DNA from: Desulfobacterales bacterium
Lineage (GTDB): Bacteria; Desulfobacterota; Desulfobacteria; Desulfobacterales; Desulfosalsimonadaceae
DNA length: 64,000 nt
NCBI GenBank assembly: GCA_034520365.1
Contig: JAXHNP010000006.1
Location: 241,001 to 305,000, forward strand
Direction: 5' to 3'
This document shows, one piece after another, positions 1-7,858 of this stretch. Position 1 is the stretch's first letter. Each line of letters begins with the position of its first letter. The translations under genes and the position numbers were made by a program. The notes beneath the pieces were generated by a model. That model saw nothing but the letters and a program-made list of their open reading frames with translations, was not told the origin of the DNA and did no database searches.

Positions 1-270
1 AATCATAGACTTGGAGCACATTGGGGTGGCGTATACTGGCCATGACCTGGACCTCGCGCCGGAAGCGCTGTAGCTCGGATTCGTACTCCTCTTCTCTGCC
101 CTCCAAGCTGCATAGAAACTCCTTGGACATGACCTTTAGGGCCACCTGCCTATTGAGAGCTACCTGCCGGACAAGGTAGACTTCCCCTTTCCCCCTCTGG
201 CGAGAAGTTTAATAACTTCCCATTTCCCATGGATCAATTGCCCTTCTTCCAGGATTTGAAGTTTTGGCAT
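1..270 (-). pseudogene. Hanks-type Ser/Thr protein kinase, N-terminal part, frameshifted and cut by window edge
   Basis: Read on the minus strand from ATG at 270, the first frame gives MPKLQILEEGQLIHGKWEVI followed by a glycine-rich-loop start (KLLARGGKG) and then stops. Shifting by one base inside the G tract (C-run at about 184-187 on the plus strand) restores EVYLVRQVALNRQVALKVM and then RREVQVMASIRHPNVLQVYD, which carry the VALK lysine and the alpha-C glutamate of the Hanks kinase fold. The homology is clear by eye, but one base appears to be missing between the phosphate-binding loop and the VALK lysine. This is either a real inactivating frameshift or a homopolymer sequencing error. The catalytic loop lies beyond the window. 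Confidence 0.7.
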
Positions 271-358
271 GTTCACACAGATAACCGATTTGCGAGTAAT
301 AGAAAAGGCTGAAAAAATGGTAGGTTGGCCATCGTTGTCCGCGATCTCCGTAAGGCCC

Positions 359-646
359 CTAACGGTCCTTCTGGCTGATTACCTGGACATCCCCGGTGTG
401 TTTGTTAATGAGAAGCTCATAAACTGTGCGTCCATCCTTGCTGGTGACTTTGGCGGCAAAATAATGGCCGCGGTTTTCAATCGACTGCACGTCGTAGTCA
501 TGTTGCAGCTTCTTGCGCAAATTTTTATCCATAGCCAGGCGGGCCGTACTGTCGCTCATGCCGTCCCGGGAAGGTTCGAATTCGTTGCCATCTTCATTGC
601 CTTCCGGAGAGGGGCTGTCGGAATGGTTTTTTCTGTCCTGATTCAT
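359..646 (-). CDS. Small acidic hypothetical protein with a PepSY-like C-terminus
   Basis: This 95-residue soluble protein has a polar, disordered-looking first 40 residues rich in Asp, Glu, Ser and Pro. Its C-terminal half (about residues 50-95) has the pattern YxVxSIENRGHYFAAKVTSKDGxxVYELLINKHTGDVQ. That resembles a single PepSY unit, which usually ends in a strand, an Asp/Lys-x-x-Thr-Gly turn and a strand. There is no signal peptide, unlike most PepSY proteins, so the assignment is tentative. It lies between the kinase fragment and the ZraP-like gene, all on the minus strand. Confidence 0.55.
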   Translation of the reverse strand: MNQDRKNHSDSPSPEGNEDGNEFEPSRDGMSDSTARLAMDKNLRKKLQHDYDVQSIENRGHYFAAKVTSKDGRTVYELLINKHTGDVQVISQKDR

Positions 647-809
647 GCGAACTCCTTTATTCCCGTTTTTCGAAGAAATTACAAATTAACATAATTCCTG
701 ATTGTAAACCTGGCAATTCCCTTGAAACAAAAAAATAAAACTCACTTTTTGAAAGAGCGAGATCAAAAATAAATATAACTATATAGAGTTCACCGTCCCC
801 AGAGAAACC

Positions 810-833
810 GGCGGGGCGGTCATCCGCCCCGCC
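810..833 (-). terminator. Hairpin downstream of the ZraP-like gene
   Basis: A perfect 10-bp GC-only stem (GGCGGGGCGG at 810-819, its complement at 824-833) with a 4-base loop lies 11 bp past the stop of the ZraP-like gene on the minus strand. The following minus-strand sequence is only weakly T-rich (GGTTTCTCT), so intrinsic termination is likely but not certain. Confidence 0.55.
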
Positions 834-844
834 TTAATCGTTTC

Positions 845-1246
845 TTACCAACACCATCGGCCGTTATGGTTCCAGTTTCTTCCATGGGAGGCCCCTTGAT
901 TAGACGGCCCGCCTGCATGCGGCATGTTATAGGCTTGCGCCTTGGATTGAATCTGGTTATGCAGCCGAGTGATCTCCTTCTGGAGCCGGGCGGCGCGTTT
1001 CGGGTCCGGATTGTCCCGGGCCATCAGGGCATTGTATTCACCGCGTTTGGCGGCCAGCTCTTCCCGAAGCGATGCTGTTTCATTGTTAAACTGCTGGGAG
1101 TTCGGGGCGGTATTATTGTTATAACCGGGATTTCCGTTCCATCCTCTGCCGCCGTGATAGCCGCATTGTGGGCATGCCCATGCCACACCGGCGATCAGGC
1201 CCAAAGCGATCAGTGTTGTTATTGCGATCATCATTTTCTTTTTCAT
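845..1246 (-). CDS. zraP: ZraP-like periplasmic zinc-responsive protein
   Basis: The 133-residue protein starts with a signal peptide (MKKKMMIAITTLIALGLIAG, cleavage near AWA). A mature N-terminus with a CPQC motif follows, then a helical region at about residues 55-105 with Arg/Glu-rich heptads, and a His/Trp/Cys tail (NWNHNGRWCW). This is the layout of ZraP/CpxP/Spy-type periplasmic metal-binding chaperones. ZraP binds zinc and modulates the ZraS/ZraR two-component system; the divergent genes here encode that system. A strong GGAGG lies 6 bases before the ATG, and a sigma-54 promoter lies about 60 bp upstream, consistent with control by ZraR. Family assignment is from layout and context. 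Confidence 0.8.
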   Translation of the reverse strand: MKKKMMIAITTLIALGLIAGVAWACPQCGYHGGRGWNGNPGYNNNTAPNSQQFNNETASLREELAAKRGEYNALMARDNPDPKRAARLQKEITRLHNQIQSKAQAYNMPHAGGPSNQGASHGRNWNHNGRWCW

Positions 1247-1302
1247 TGTTTGCCTCCTGTAAGGGTTTTAGGTTTTTATTGCTGCTTGTTGCCATCATAC
1301 TT

Positions 1303-1318
1303 TGCAACCGATGTGCCA
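1303..1318 (-). promoter_or_regulatory. Sigma-54 (-24/-12) promoter for the ZraP-like gene
   Basis: The minus strand reads TGGCACATCGGTTGCA, which matches the RpoN consensus TGGCAC-N5-TTGCW with GG at -24 and GC at -12. Transcription would begin near 1292, leaving a leader of about 45 bases before the ZraP-like ATG. The divergent operon encodes a GAFTGA-containing RpoN activator, so the site, activator and target are all present in one place. Confidence 0.85.
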
Positions 1319-1490
1319 ATTTCCGAATATATTTTTAAATGCTTGATTTAAATTGATAAATTTTATAATTTAATAAGAGATAAAATAGCTTCGAGGGGCC
1401 TGGGAATTTTTTATGTATATATTTTATACAGAAAATGTGAAATAAATGACCAGATCAATGGTATGTTGAGAATAAAATGGAATGTCATAG

Positions 1491-3275
1491 ATGCCACAAA
1501 TAAAACGCAAGCATATCGGATTATCCCTTCCGCCCTGGATGATTATCGGCACCACGGTCATTCTTCTGGTGATCGTGGTGGTGATGGCTGTCAGTAACTA
1601 CAACCGCGAAAAGGGTTACATGGCTGATATTCTTCTGGAAAAGGGAGCGGCCCTGATCAAGGCGTTTGAAGCCGGCACCCGGACCGGGATGATGTCCATG
1701 AGTTGGGGTGGGGGCCAGGTGCAGCAGCTCTTGGAAGAAATCGCCCGTCAGCCCGATATTCTCTATCTGGCGGTCACCGATGCAAAGGGGCGGATACTGG
1801 CCCATAATGATGCCGCAAGAATCGAAAAATCATTTTCAATGGCATTCGAAAAGGCGGCGTCCAGGCCGGCGCGATCGGCTCAATGGCGATTGACGACCGC
1901 GCCGGACGGTACGCCGGCCTTTGAAGTCTATCGATATTTCAAGCCGTTTTCCGCCGATGAATGCCGCATGATGCAAAACAGTGCGTGTTGCGGCCCGGAA
2001 AACCACCGGGGCGCATGGTGCGCGCCCGGCAGGTATGCCACAAATGATCAAATTATATTTATCGGCTTTGATCGGACCCATTTTATTGAGGCCCGCCAGG
2101 AGGATTTGCGCAATACCGCCATTATCTCATCCATACTGGTGATGCTCGGTTTTGCCGGATTTATTACGATGTTTGTGACCCAGAATTACCGGGCCACCCG
2201 TCGGCGGCTCCAGGACACCAGCGCCGTTGCCGAAGAGGTGATCGCCAACCTGCCGGTTGGATTACTGGTTATGGATTATACCGGAAGGGTCATTCTGGAA
2301 AACACCGCGGCGGCATCCATTACCGGCCGCCCGACCATGGATATCCGCGGAAAACCCGCAGCCCGGATATTGCCGGATACGCTCATTCGACTCATTGACA
2401 CATTGCAAACCGAAGCACCCGTGATCGAACGTGAGGTAAAATGCCGTTTCGGCGATCAGGAACCCGTTTCGTTGAGTGTGAGCGCTGCCCGCATCGTCAA
2501 TGCAGACGGTGTGTTTATCGGCAGCCTGATGATTCTTCGGGATCTGACCGAGATCAAGGATCTCCAACAGGCGGTCCAGCGCCAGGAAAAGCTAGCGGCC
2601 ATCGGCGGGCTTGCCGCCGGCATCGCCCATGAAATCCGTAATCCTTTAAGTTCGGTCAAAGGCATGGCCACCTATTTCAAAAACCGATTCAGCGATGATC
2701 CGGAAGCCGGTGAGGCGGCGTCGGTCATGGTCAGTGAAACAGACAGACTCAACCGCGTCATCAGTGAGCTTCTGGAATTTGCCCGGCCGTCTGAAATCAA
2801 TGCCCGGCCTACGGATATCAACACGGTCCTAGCGCACGCCATCCGGCTGATCAAGGCGGATGCGGATGAGCATCATATTCGTTTGCGATTGATTACAGAT
2901 GATGATTTGCCGCCGGCCGATATCGACGGCGACCGTTTTATCCAATGCCTGCTGAACCTTTACTTAAACGGTATTCAGGCCATGGAAACCGGCGGTGAAC
3001 TTACCGTGAAATCCCAGCCGGCAAAGGAAGGGGGCGTTGACATCCAGGTGGCGGATACCGGCCCCGGCATATCGGAAAAACATCTGAACCAGATTTTTGA
3101 CCCCTATTTCACCACGAAATCCACAGGCACCGGATTGGGACTGGCCATTGTGCATAAGATCGTGGAAAACCATGGCGGCCGTATATCGGTTAAGAACGAT
3201 CCCGGCGAAGGAACCGTCTTTACCATCCGGCTTCCTGAATCCCGGGCAAAAAATTCAAATGAGGACCAACAATGA
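1491..3275 (+). CDS. zraS: ZraS-like membrane sensor histidine kinase
   Basis: This 594-residue inner-membrane kinase has a first membrane helix at about residues 14-36. A periplasmic sensor domain (about 37-205) contains an unusual cysteine cluster, ECRMMQNSACC plus GAWC, that could bind metal. A second helix lies at about 206-230, followed by a PAS domain (about 240-355). The HisKA box GIAHEIRNPLSS has the phospho-accepting His at residue 380, and the HATPase carries DTGPGIS and GTGLGLA. The stop overlaps the regulator start by 4 bases (ATGA), so the two are translationally coupled. The role is sensing periplasmic zinc or another metal and phosphorylating ZraR; the metal identity is inferred from context. 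No strong ribosome-binding site precedes the chosen ATG. Confidence 0.85.
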   Translation: MPQIKRKHIGLSLPPWMIIGTTVILLVIVVVMAVSNYNREKGYMADILLEKGAALIKAFEAGTRTGMMSMSWGGGQVQQLLEEIARQPDILYLAVTDAKGRILAHNDAARIEKSFSMAFEKAASRPARSAQWRLTTAPDGTPAFEVYRYFKPFSADECRMMQNSACCGPENHRGAWCAPGRYATNDQIIFIGFDRTHFIEARQEDLRNTAIISSILVMLGFAGFITMFVTQNYRATRRRLQDTSAVAEEVIANLPVGLLVMDYTGRVILENTAAASITGRPTMDIRGKPAARILPDTLIRLIDTLQTEAPVIEREVKCRFGDQEPVSLSVSAARIVNADGVFIGSLMILRDLTEIKDLQQAVQRQEKLAAIGGLAAGIAHEIRNPLSSVKGMATYFKNRFSDDPEAGEAASVMVSETDRLNRVISELLEFARPSEINARPTDINTVLAHAIRLIKADADEHHIRLRLITDDDLPPADIDGDRFIQCLLNLYLNGIQAMETGGELTVKSQPAKEGGVDIQVADTGPGISEKHLNQIFDPYFTTKSTGTGLGLAIVHKIVENHGGRISVKNDPGEGTVFTIRLPESRAKNSNEDQQ

Positions 3276-4648
3276 ATCCGGAAAAACAGCCGAACATTCT
3301 GGTCGTCGATGATGACCCCGGCCACCGGACGACGCTTAAAACAGTGCTCAAAAGCTGGAACTATCGCATCAGCGAAGCCGGCGACGGGCAGGCGGCGGTC
3401 AGCACCGTAAAAGATTCTCCGTGTGACCTTATCCTGATGGATGTCCGCATGGCGGTGATGAACGGCATTGATGCCCTAAAACAGATCAAAGTCTACAATC
3501 CGTCCATTCCGGTGGTCATCATGACGGCTTATTCCTCGGTTGAATCCGCAGTAGAGGCCATGAAAGCCGGCGCGTATGATTATCTGACCAAGCCGCTGGA
3601 TTTCGATGAGCTGAAACTGACCATTGAGCGGGCCATGGAACATACGCAGCTTAAGGATGAAAACAGGGACCTTAAAGCCCAACTGAAAAACATGGCCCAA
3701 GCCAGGCAGATCATCGGCACGAGCAGCTCAATGCAGCAGCTTCTGGAAATGGTGGCCACGGTTGCCCCTTCAGAGGCGACAGTATTGATTACCGGTGAAA
3801 GCGGCACCGGCAAGGAGTTAATCGCCCGGGCCATCCATGCCAACAGCAATCGCAGCCGTGCGCCGATGGTCACGGTGAACTGCGCCGCCCTGACGAAATC
3901 CCTTCTGGAGTCGGAATTGTTCGGACATGAAAAAGGGGCGTTCACAGGGGCCGAAAAGCGGCGGGAAGGGCGATTTGTCCGGGCGGATAAGGGCACCCTG
4001 TTCCTGGACGAAGTCGGCGAAATGTCAATGGCCATGCAGGTCAAGCTGTTGCGTGTGCTCCAGGAAGGCGAGATCCAGCGCGTGGGCGGTGAGACGCCGA
4101 TCTATGTCGATGTCCGGATTATTGCCGCCACAAACATGGATCTGCGAGCTATGGCGGAAAACGGCAAATTCCGTGAAGACCTGTTTTATCGGCTGAATGT
4201 AGTGCACTTGCACGCTCCCTCCTTAAGAGAGCGGGTGGATGACATCCCCTTGCTCGCCCAACATTTCTTAAACCACTATGCCGAGCGGAACCGAAAAAAG
4301 ATCAAGGGGTTTAATCCTCAAGCAATGGATCGATTGCTCAAGTATCCATGGCCCGGCAATGCCCGGGAACTTGAAAACGCGGTGGAAAGGGCCGTGATTC
4401 TGTCGCCCGGTGATTATATCAGCGAAAAGGACCTGCCGTTGAGCATTATGCGGCCGGACAGCAGGGAGACCGACACACAAAAACCTGAAAGATCTGAAGA
4501 AATCGACGGGTCCCTGGATGATATTGAAAGGGCGGCCATTGAAAAGGCACTGTCTAAAACCAATGGCAACAAGAGTGAAGCAGCCCGGCTTCTTGGTATA
4601 AACAGGAGAACCCTTTATAACAAACTAAGCAAATACGGACTTGAATAG
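3272..4648 (+). CDS. zraR: ZraR-like sigma-54-dependent response regulator
   Basis: This NtrC-family activator of 458 residues has the usual three domains. The receiver (about 1-125) has phospho-acceptor Asp57 in LILMDVRM. The AAA+ domain (about 145-385) has Walker A GESGTGKE at 175-182 and the sigma-54 contact loop GAFTGA at 222-227. A Fis-type helix-turn-helix lies at about 430-455 (EAARLLGINRRTLYNKLSKYG). All residues needed for ATP hydrolysis and RpoN contact are visible, so it should be active. It is encoded with the ZraS-like kinase and is expected to act on the RpoN promoter at 1303-1318 and possibly on other promoters in the metal-resistance block. Confidence 0.9.
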   Translation: MNPEKQPNILVVDDDPGHRTTLKTVLKSWNYRISEAGDGQAAVSTVKDSPCDLILMDVRMAVMNGIDALKQIKVYNPSIPVVIMTAYSSVESAVEAMKAGAYDYLTKPLDFDELKLTIERAMEHTQLKDENRDLKAQLKNMAQARQIIGTSSSMQQLLEMVATVAPSEATVLITGESGTGKELIARAIHANSNRSRAPMVTVNCAALTKSLLESELFGHEKGAFTGAEKRREGRFVRADKGTLFLDEVGEMSMAMQVKLLRVLQEGEIQRVGGETPIYVDVRIIAATNMDLRAMAENGKFREDLFYRLNVVHLHAPSLRERVDDIPLLAQHFLNHYAERNRKKIKGFNPQAMDRLLKYPWPGNARELENAVERAVILSPGDYISEKDLPLSIMRPDSRETDTQKPERSEEIDGSLDDIERAAIEKALSKTNGNKSEAARLLGINRRTLYNKLSKYGLE

Positions 4649-4914
4649 AAAACGGATAGAAAATCGCCAACATAGTCAAATTAAGCTTGTGTCGTTTTTG
4701 TTTTGATTAAAAAAAATAGTCAGCCCTCATCCATTTTGGGCGTGGAATGTAGGTCTCACCAAATGGGGGCTATTTCTTCACGCGGATAGTCTCTCCACGC
4801 ACCGTGCCTTGAGGGGCCCACTAATATGAAGACCCCCGCACCGCCACGACCGGGCTTGTGCAGCTGCCGAATCAGGGCGCGGTTCGCTTCGCTCGCACGA
4901 TCTATCCTTTTTCG
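4649..4914. other. Intergenic stretch without a recognised gene
   Basis: No open frame with recognisable homology was found between the end of zraR and the broken CDF gene. On the minus strand a short frame gives PPFGETYIPRPKWMRADYFF at about 4708-4770, which looks like the tail of a coding sequence but has no family signature I recognise. It may be debris from an earlier insertion that brought the CDF gene. Confidence 0.3.
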
Positions 4915-5526
4915 TCAGGCACCAACTCCTCCTTCTCGCGCCTCCTTGGCCTCATGCAAGATCTGAACGCCGCCACGGACCACAACAACAGAGATCAATG
5001 CCCCGATGATCAAGTCCGGAAGAAGGCTGTCAAGGTACATGACCAGACCCCCGGAGATGATTACACCGAGATTAGCGATAACATCGTTGGTGGAGAAAAT
5101 CCAGGACGCACGCATGTGAACACCACCCTTCCGGTGCTTTGCGATGAGCATAAGGCAAGAGACGTTTGCGATGAGCGCTATTGCGCCCATCGACATCATC
5201 AGCATGCTCACGGGATCTCTGCCGTAGAGTGAGCGGCGCGCTACCTCCACGAGGACTCAGATCCCGAGGGCGATCATAAGCACTCCGCTTGCCGTTGCGG
5301 CGTTGGCTTGGAGCCGACGGGACCGGCCAATGACATAAAGGGCTATTCCATAGACGGATGCATCGGCGAGCATGTCCAAGGAGTCAGCGAGAAGGCCGGT
5401 TGATTCGCCCCACCACCCCGCAATCGCCTCGCCGATAAACATCACGCCATTGATCGCTAAAAGCGCGCAAAGGGTTCTGCCTTCCAGTTCAGCGGCTTCT
5501 TCCATCTCGCAACCGCAATCAGTCAT
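4915..5526 (-). pseudogene. Cation diffusion facilitator (CDF) transporter interrupted by an in-frame TGA
   Basis: From ATG at 5526 (preceded by GGAGAT) the frame encodes MTDCGCEMEEAAELEGRTLC, then CDF helices including the metal-site stretch STGLLADSLDMLADASVYG. It meets TGA at 5257-5259 and continues in the same frame through VLVEVARRSLYG, a histidine-containing loop (AKHRKGGVHMRASW) and a second metal-site helix (STNDVIANLGVIISGG). The two halves together, about 203 residues, make one short CDF exporter for zinc-like cations, lacking the usual C-terminal cytoplasmic domain. The TGA falls in a transmembrane helix, where selenocysteine would be unexpected. It is most simply a nonsense mutation or a sequencing error. 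The lower half has a GTG that could restart translation at 5250. Confidence 0.8.
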
Positions 5527-5567
5527 GCGATATCTCCGCTCTTGTTGCCATCGATGTGCCGAACCCT

Positions 5568-6152
5568 TTACCGCCTCATCATGCCATGCCCCATCATTCC
5601 TCCCATGTTCAGTGCGTGCTGAAACATGGTGTAATGCATGCGGGTCTGAAGCAGTATGGTTTCGATGATTTGTCGGGTCTGTCCATCGGAGGCGTTCCGG
5701 ATCAGCCATTCATAATCGGGAACCAGTTCCTGCTCCAATTCCATTGCGACCCGGTACGCTTCTTCGGGGCTGGCCGTATTTTTTACCGGCGGCGCATCGT
5801 TGGCGTATGTTTCGCCGAAGGCCTGAAACAGGCCGCCAATCCAGGCTATGTGATTCTCTTCGTCAGGAATCACCCGCATATAGGGCAAGCGAAGATTGTA
5901 TTGGCGGCTGTCTTTGACATACTGCTTTTCGGACAGTTTCTCCTTGCCCATCACATCGGATAACCGTTGCAGCCATGCCTCTCCGGGTTTGGACAGATCT
6001 TCCGGGATATTCATTTCTCCGTCATATCGCCCGTCCCACTGTTGACCGCACATCGGACAATGCCCCATTCCCATTTGAGCCCACGTCGGATTGCCTACAA
6101 ATCCGAGTGAAAGGGCCAGAAGAATAAAAAGGACTGCGCGCTTGATGTTCAT
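5568..6152 (-). CDS. Secreted ferritin-like (DUF2202-like) protein with Met/His-rich tail
   Basis: The 194-residue protein has a signal peptide cleaved near TWA-QM and a CPMCG motif at about residue 33. Two helical pairs follow, with acidic and histidine residues placed as in ferritin-like bundles: DEENH at about 100, ELEQELVPDYEW at about 140, and RMHYTMFQHAL near the end. The tail GGMMGHGMMRR is rich in Met and His and could bind copper or other soft metals. DUF2202 is my closest family match, made by eye. It sits inside the metal-resistance block with the same orientation as its neighbours, suggesting a periplasmic metal-binding or redox role. Confidence 0.6.
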   Translation of the reverse strand: MNIKRAVLFILLALSLGFVGNPTWAQMGMGHCPMCGQQWDGRYDGEMNIPEDLSKPGEAWLQRLSDVMGKEKLSEKQYVKDSRQYNLRLPYMRVIPDEENHIAWIGGLFQAFGETYANDAPPVKNTASPEEAYRVAMELEQELVPDYEWLIRNASDGQTRQIIETILLQTRMHYTMFQHALNMGGMMGHGMMRR

Positions 6153-6227
6153 GCTGAATTTCCTCCTTTAAATGGTACAGGCCTTATATTGGCCATATGG
6201 TCAATTTAGTTTTTGGGGGAGACGTTA

Positions 6228-6581
6228 TCAGGATTGAAGATCCTTCTTCCTGGCTTCAAATTCCTGTTTATCGATTTCGCCCCGGGCATAGCGCTCCTCT
6301 ATTATGTCGAGGGCTCGGCTTCTTTGCCCTCCTGTGTGCGGACCACCCCGCGTGTTCTGGACCAGATATTTTATCAGGAAAATCCCCCCTGCAATGATCA
6401 AGGTCCAAAAGAGTATCATAAATATCATACCCAACCATCCTGTTCCCCACCCCATCATGTTCCCCATGGGGCAGCCATAGTATCGGGACCCTTGCTGGGC
6501 AAAGGCATTGGCCTGAAATGCCGGCAGCAGCAATCCGGAAGCGGATGGAATGAGTGTTGTAAAAATACGTTCCCCGTTCAT
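6228..6581 (-). CDS. Small membrane protein with C-terminal SHOCT domain
   Basis: I chose ATG 6581 because GGAGGG lies 8 bases upstream; an in-frame earlier ATG exists at 6611 but lacks this support. The 117-residue protein has an N-terminal hydrophobic signal or anchor, a [10 protein letters not shown] segment, and a strong membrane helix ([20 protein letters not shown]). It ends in a SHOCT domain ([20 protein letters not shown]). SHOCT modules are short oligomerisation or adaptor segments found at the ends of many membrane proteins. Its position between DUF302 and ferritin-like genes is common in heavy-metal clusters. The exact function is unknown. Confidence 0.75.
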   Translation of the reverse strand: MNGERIFTTLIPSASGLLLPAFQANAFAQQGSRYYGCPMGNMMGWGTGWLGMIFMILFWTLIIAGGIFLIKYLVQNTRGGPHTGGQRSRALDIIEERYARGEIDKQEFEARKKDLQS

Positions 6582-6610
6582 TTTTTCGGCCCTCCATAGT
6601 TTGATTTTCA

Positions 6611-6997
6611 TTATGCCGCCTCAACGATCTGTTTCAGCTTTTGCGCGATTGTCCCGGCAACATCCTGCAGCTGCGGGTTGTCTACCGCTTGCATCGATGC
6701 AATCGGATCGATGGCGGCAATCTCGATGGTTCCATCTGCCTTTTCCTGGACAATGACGTTGCAGGGCAGCATCGTACCGATTTTATCCTCCGCCTGGAGC
6801 GCCTTGTAGGCATAGGGCGGATTGCAGGCGCCGAGGATTTTATAGTTTTGAAAGTCGACATCCAATTTTTTCTTCAGGGTGCTTTTAACATCGATTTCCG
6901 TTAGAATACCGAACCCTTCCGCTTTTAAGGAATTCGTTATCCTTGAAACCGCTTCTTCGAAATCTGCGCGAATTGTTTTACTGTAATAGTATGCCAT
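6611..6997 (-). CDS. DUF302 family protein
   Basis: The 128-residue cytoplasmic protein matches the DUF302 pattern: [18 protein letters not shown] at the start, [14 protein letters not shown] at about 27-40, and then [17 protein letters not shown] with the conserved cysteine at about residue 58. [13 protein letters not shown] has the second conserved cysteine, and [14 protein letters not shown] lies near the C-terminus. The two Cys are a hallmark of the family. DUF302 proteins often accompany metal or sulfur stress genes but have no established reaction. It probably forms an operon with the SHOCT protein 30 bp downstream. Confidence 0.88.
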   Translation of the reverse strand: MAYYYSKTIRADFEEAVSRITNSLKAEGFGILTEIDVKSTLKKKLDVDFQNYKILGACNPPYAYKALQAEDKIGTMLPCNVIVQEKADGTIEIAAIDPIASMQAVDNPQLQDVAGTIAQKLKQIVEAA

Positions 6998-7212
6998 TTC
7001 TATCTTCCTCCCTGTTTATCAACGCGGGTATAGGTTGGACGATCTTTGTATTTTATCTGAAAGGATAACCGGGATCGTTGCAGTGTCAAATTTTTCCCCC
7101 GCCCAGGGGACCTTCGGCCAGTCCGTATTTTTGCAACAGCCTCAGGCGCCGGGCATAACCCCCCACTGCAGCCTGGTCCAAAAACAGGGCAATGCCCCGG
7201 GCGGCCATAACA

Positions 7213-7244
7213 TTGATTGGGGGTTGATTGGGGGTGATTGGGGG
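7213..7244. repeat. Tandem TTGATTGGGGG repeat at the left end of a RAYT element
   Basis: Three head-to-tail units (TTGATTGGGGG at 7213-7223 and 7224-7234, TGATTGGGGG at 7235-7244) run directly into GGGTCGGGCC. That 10-mer is found inverted at 7811-7820, on the far side of the transposase relic. The repeats look like the recognition end of the element. The preceding stretch 6998-7212 shows no gene I can support. Confidence 0.65.
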
Positions 7245-7820
7245 TCGGGCCAAATTAATCTATTATAATCATATGAAATAAATCCAAAACAAGGCCTTTT
7301 GGGGCCCAATAATCCACTTTTTGGCCTCAAAAACGGAATTTTATTCATGGCCAACGCAAAGCGGCACTGCACTCCGGGACAAATATGGCACATCACCCAC
7401 CGATCCCATAAGAGAGCGTTTTTGCTCAAATCGGTAAAAGCCCCCCGAAGGTGGCTGCAGTGGTTTTATGAAGCCAAAAAGCGACAGGGAGTTTCTCGGA
7501 TTGAAAATTTGCAGGCGGCGTGTCGAAAATGGGTAGTCAGTGGTCTGGAAAGCGAGGTTAATGACCGCAGCGAAAAGTGGATGGCCAGTTTGGCCGTTGG
7601 AAGTAAAGCTTTTGTTGAGAGCATGCATGCCTTGATGGGAGTCTCGGCAATGGGGCGAAAGCCTTGTGAAACCGGGCAATCACTTCAACAAACAGCGAGA
7701 AGTGCAGGCTTCCTATCTATATTGACGATTTTGGCAGCAAAAAAAGCGAAATAGGCCCTGAAATTGCCTTTCCGTGGGATTGAATGCAATAAAATCCGAT
7801 AGGTTGGCGTGGCCCGACCC
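7242..7820 (+). mobile_element. RAYT-type transposon relic bounded by 10-bp inverted repeats
   Basis: GGGTCGGGCC at 7242-7251 and its exact reverse complement at 7811-7820 bracket the decayed transposase gene at 7347-7754. Beyond the right repeat, CCGCCAACGG-like units recur (7819-7850), as is common at RAYT/REP ends. The size of 579 bp is much smaller than an intact RAYT unit because the catalytic middle of the gene is missing. The element separates the DUF302 group from the next CDF gene. Confidence 0.6.
7347..7754 (+). pseudogene. RAYT (REP-associated tyrosine transposase, Y1 family) with catalytic core deleted
   Basis: From ATG 7347 the protein begins MANAKRHCTPGQIWHITHRS followed by HKRAFLLKS and RRWLQWFYEAKKRQGVS, the N-terminal strand and helix of RAYT transposases. 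It then jumps directly to LQAACRKWVVSGLES and KWMASLAVGSKAFVESM, which belong to the C-terminal part of the same family. The HUH-containing strand (normally SNHIHLL) and the catalytic tyrosine region are absent although the reading frame stays open across the junction. The 135-residue product cannot be an active transposase. It could be a decayed relic or, less likely, a retained DNA-binding derivative. Confidence 0.75.
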
Positions 7821-7858
7821 GCCAACGGCACGCCCGCCAACGGCCGCCAACATGTTCC

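Noticed and set aside
5257-5259. Selenocysteine at the in-frame TGA of the CDF gene
   Set aside because: The position is in a membrane helix, no catalytic thiol is expected in CDF proteins, and I could not see a convincing stem-loop right after the TGA.
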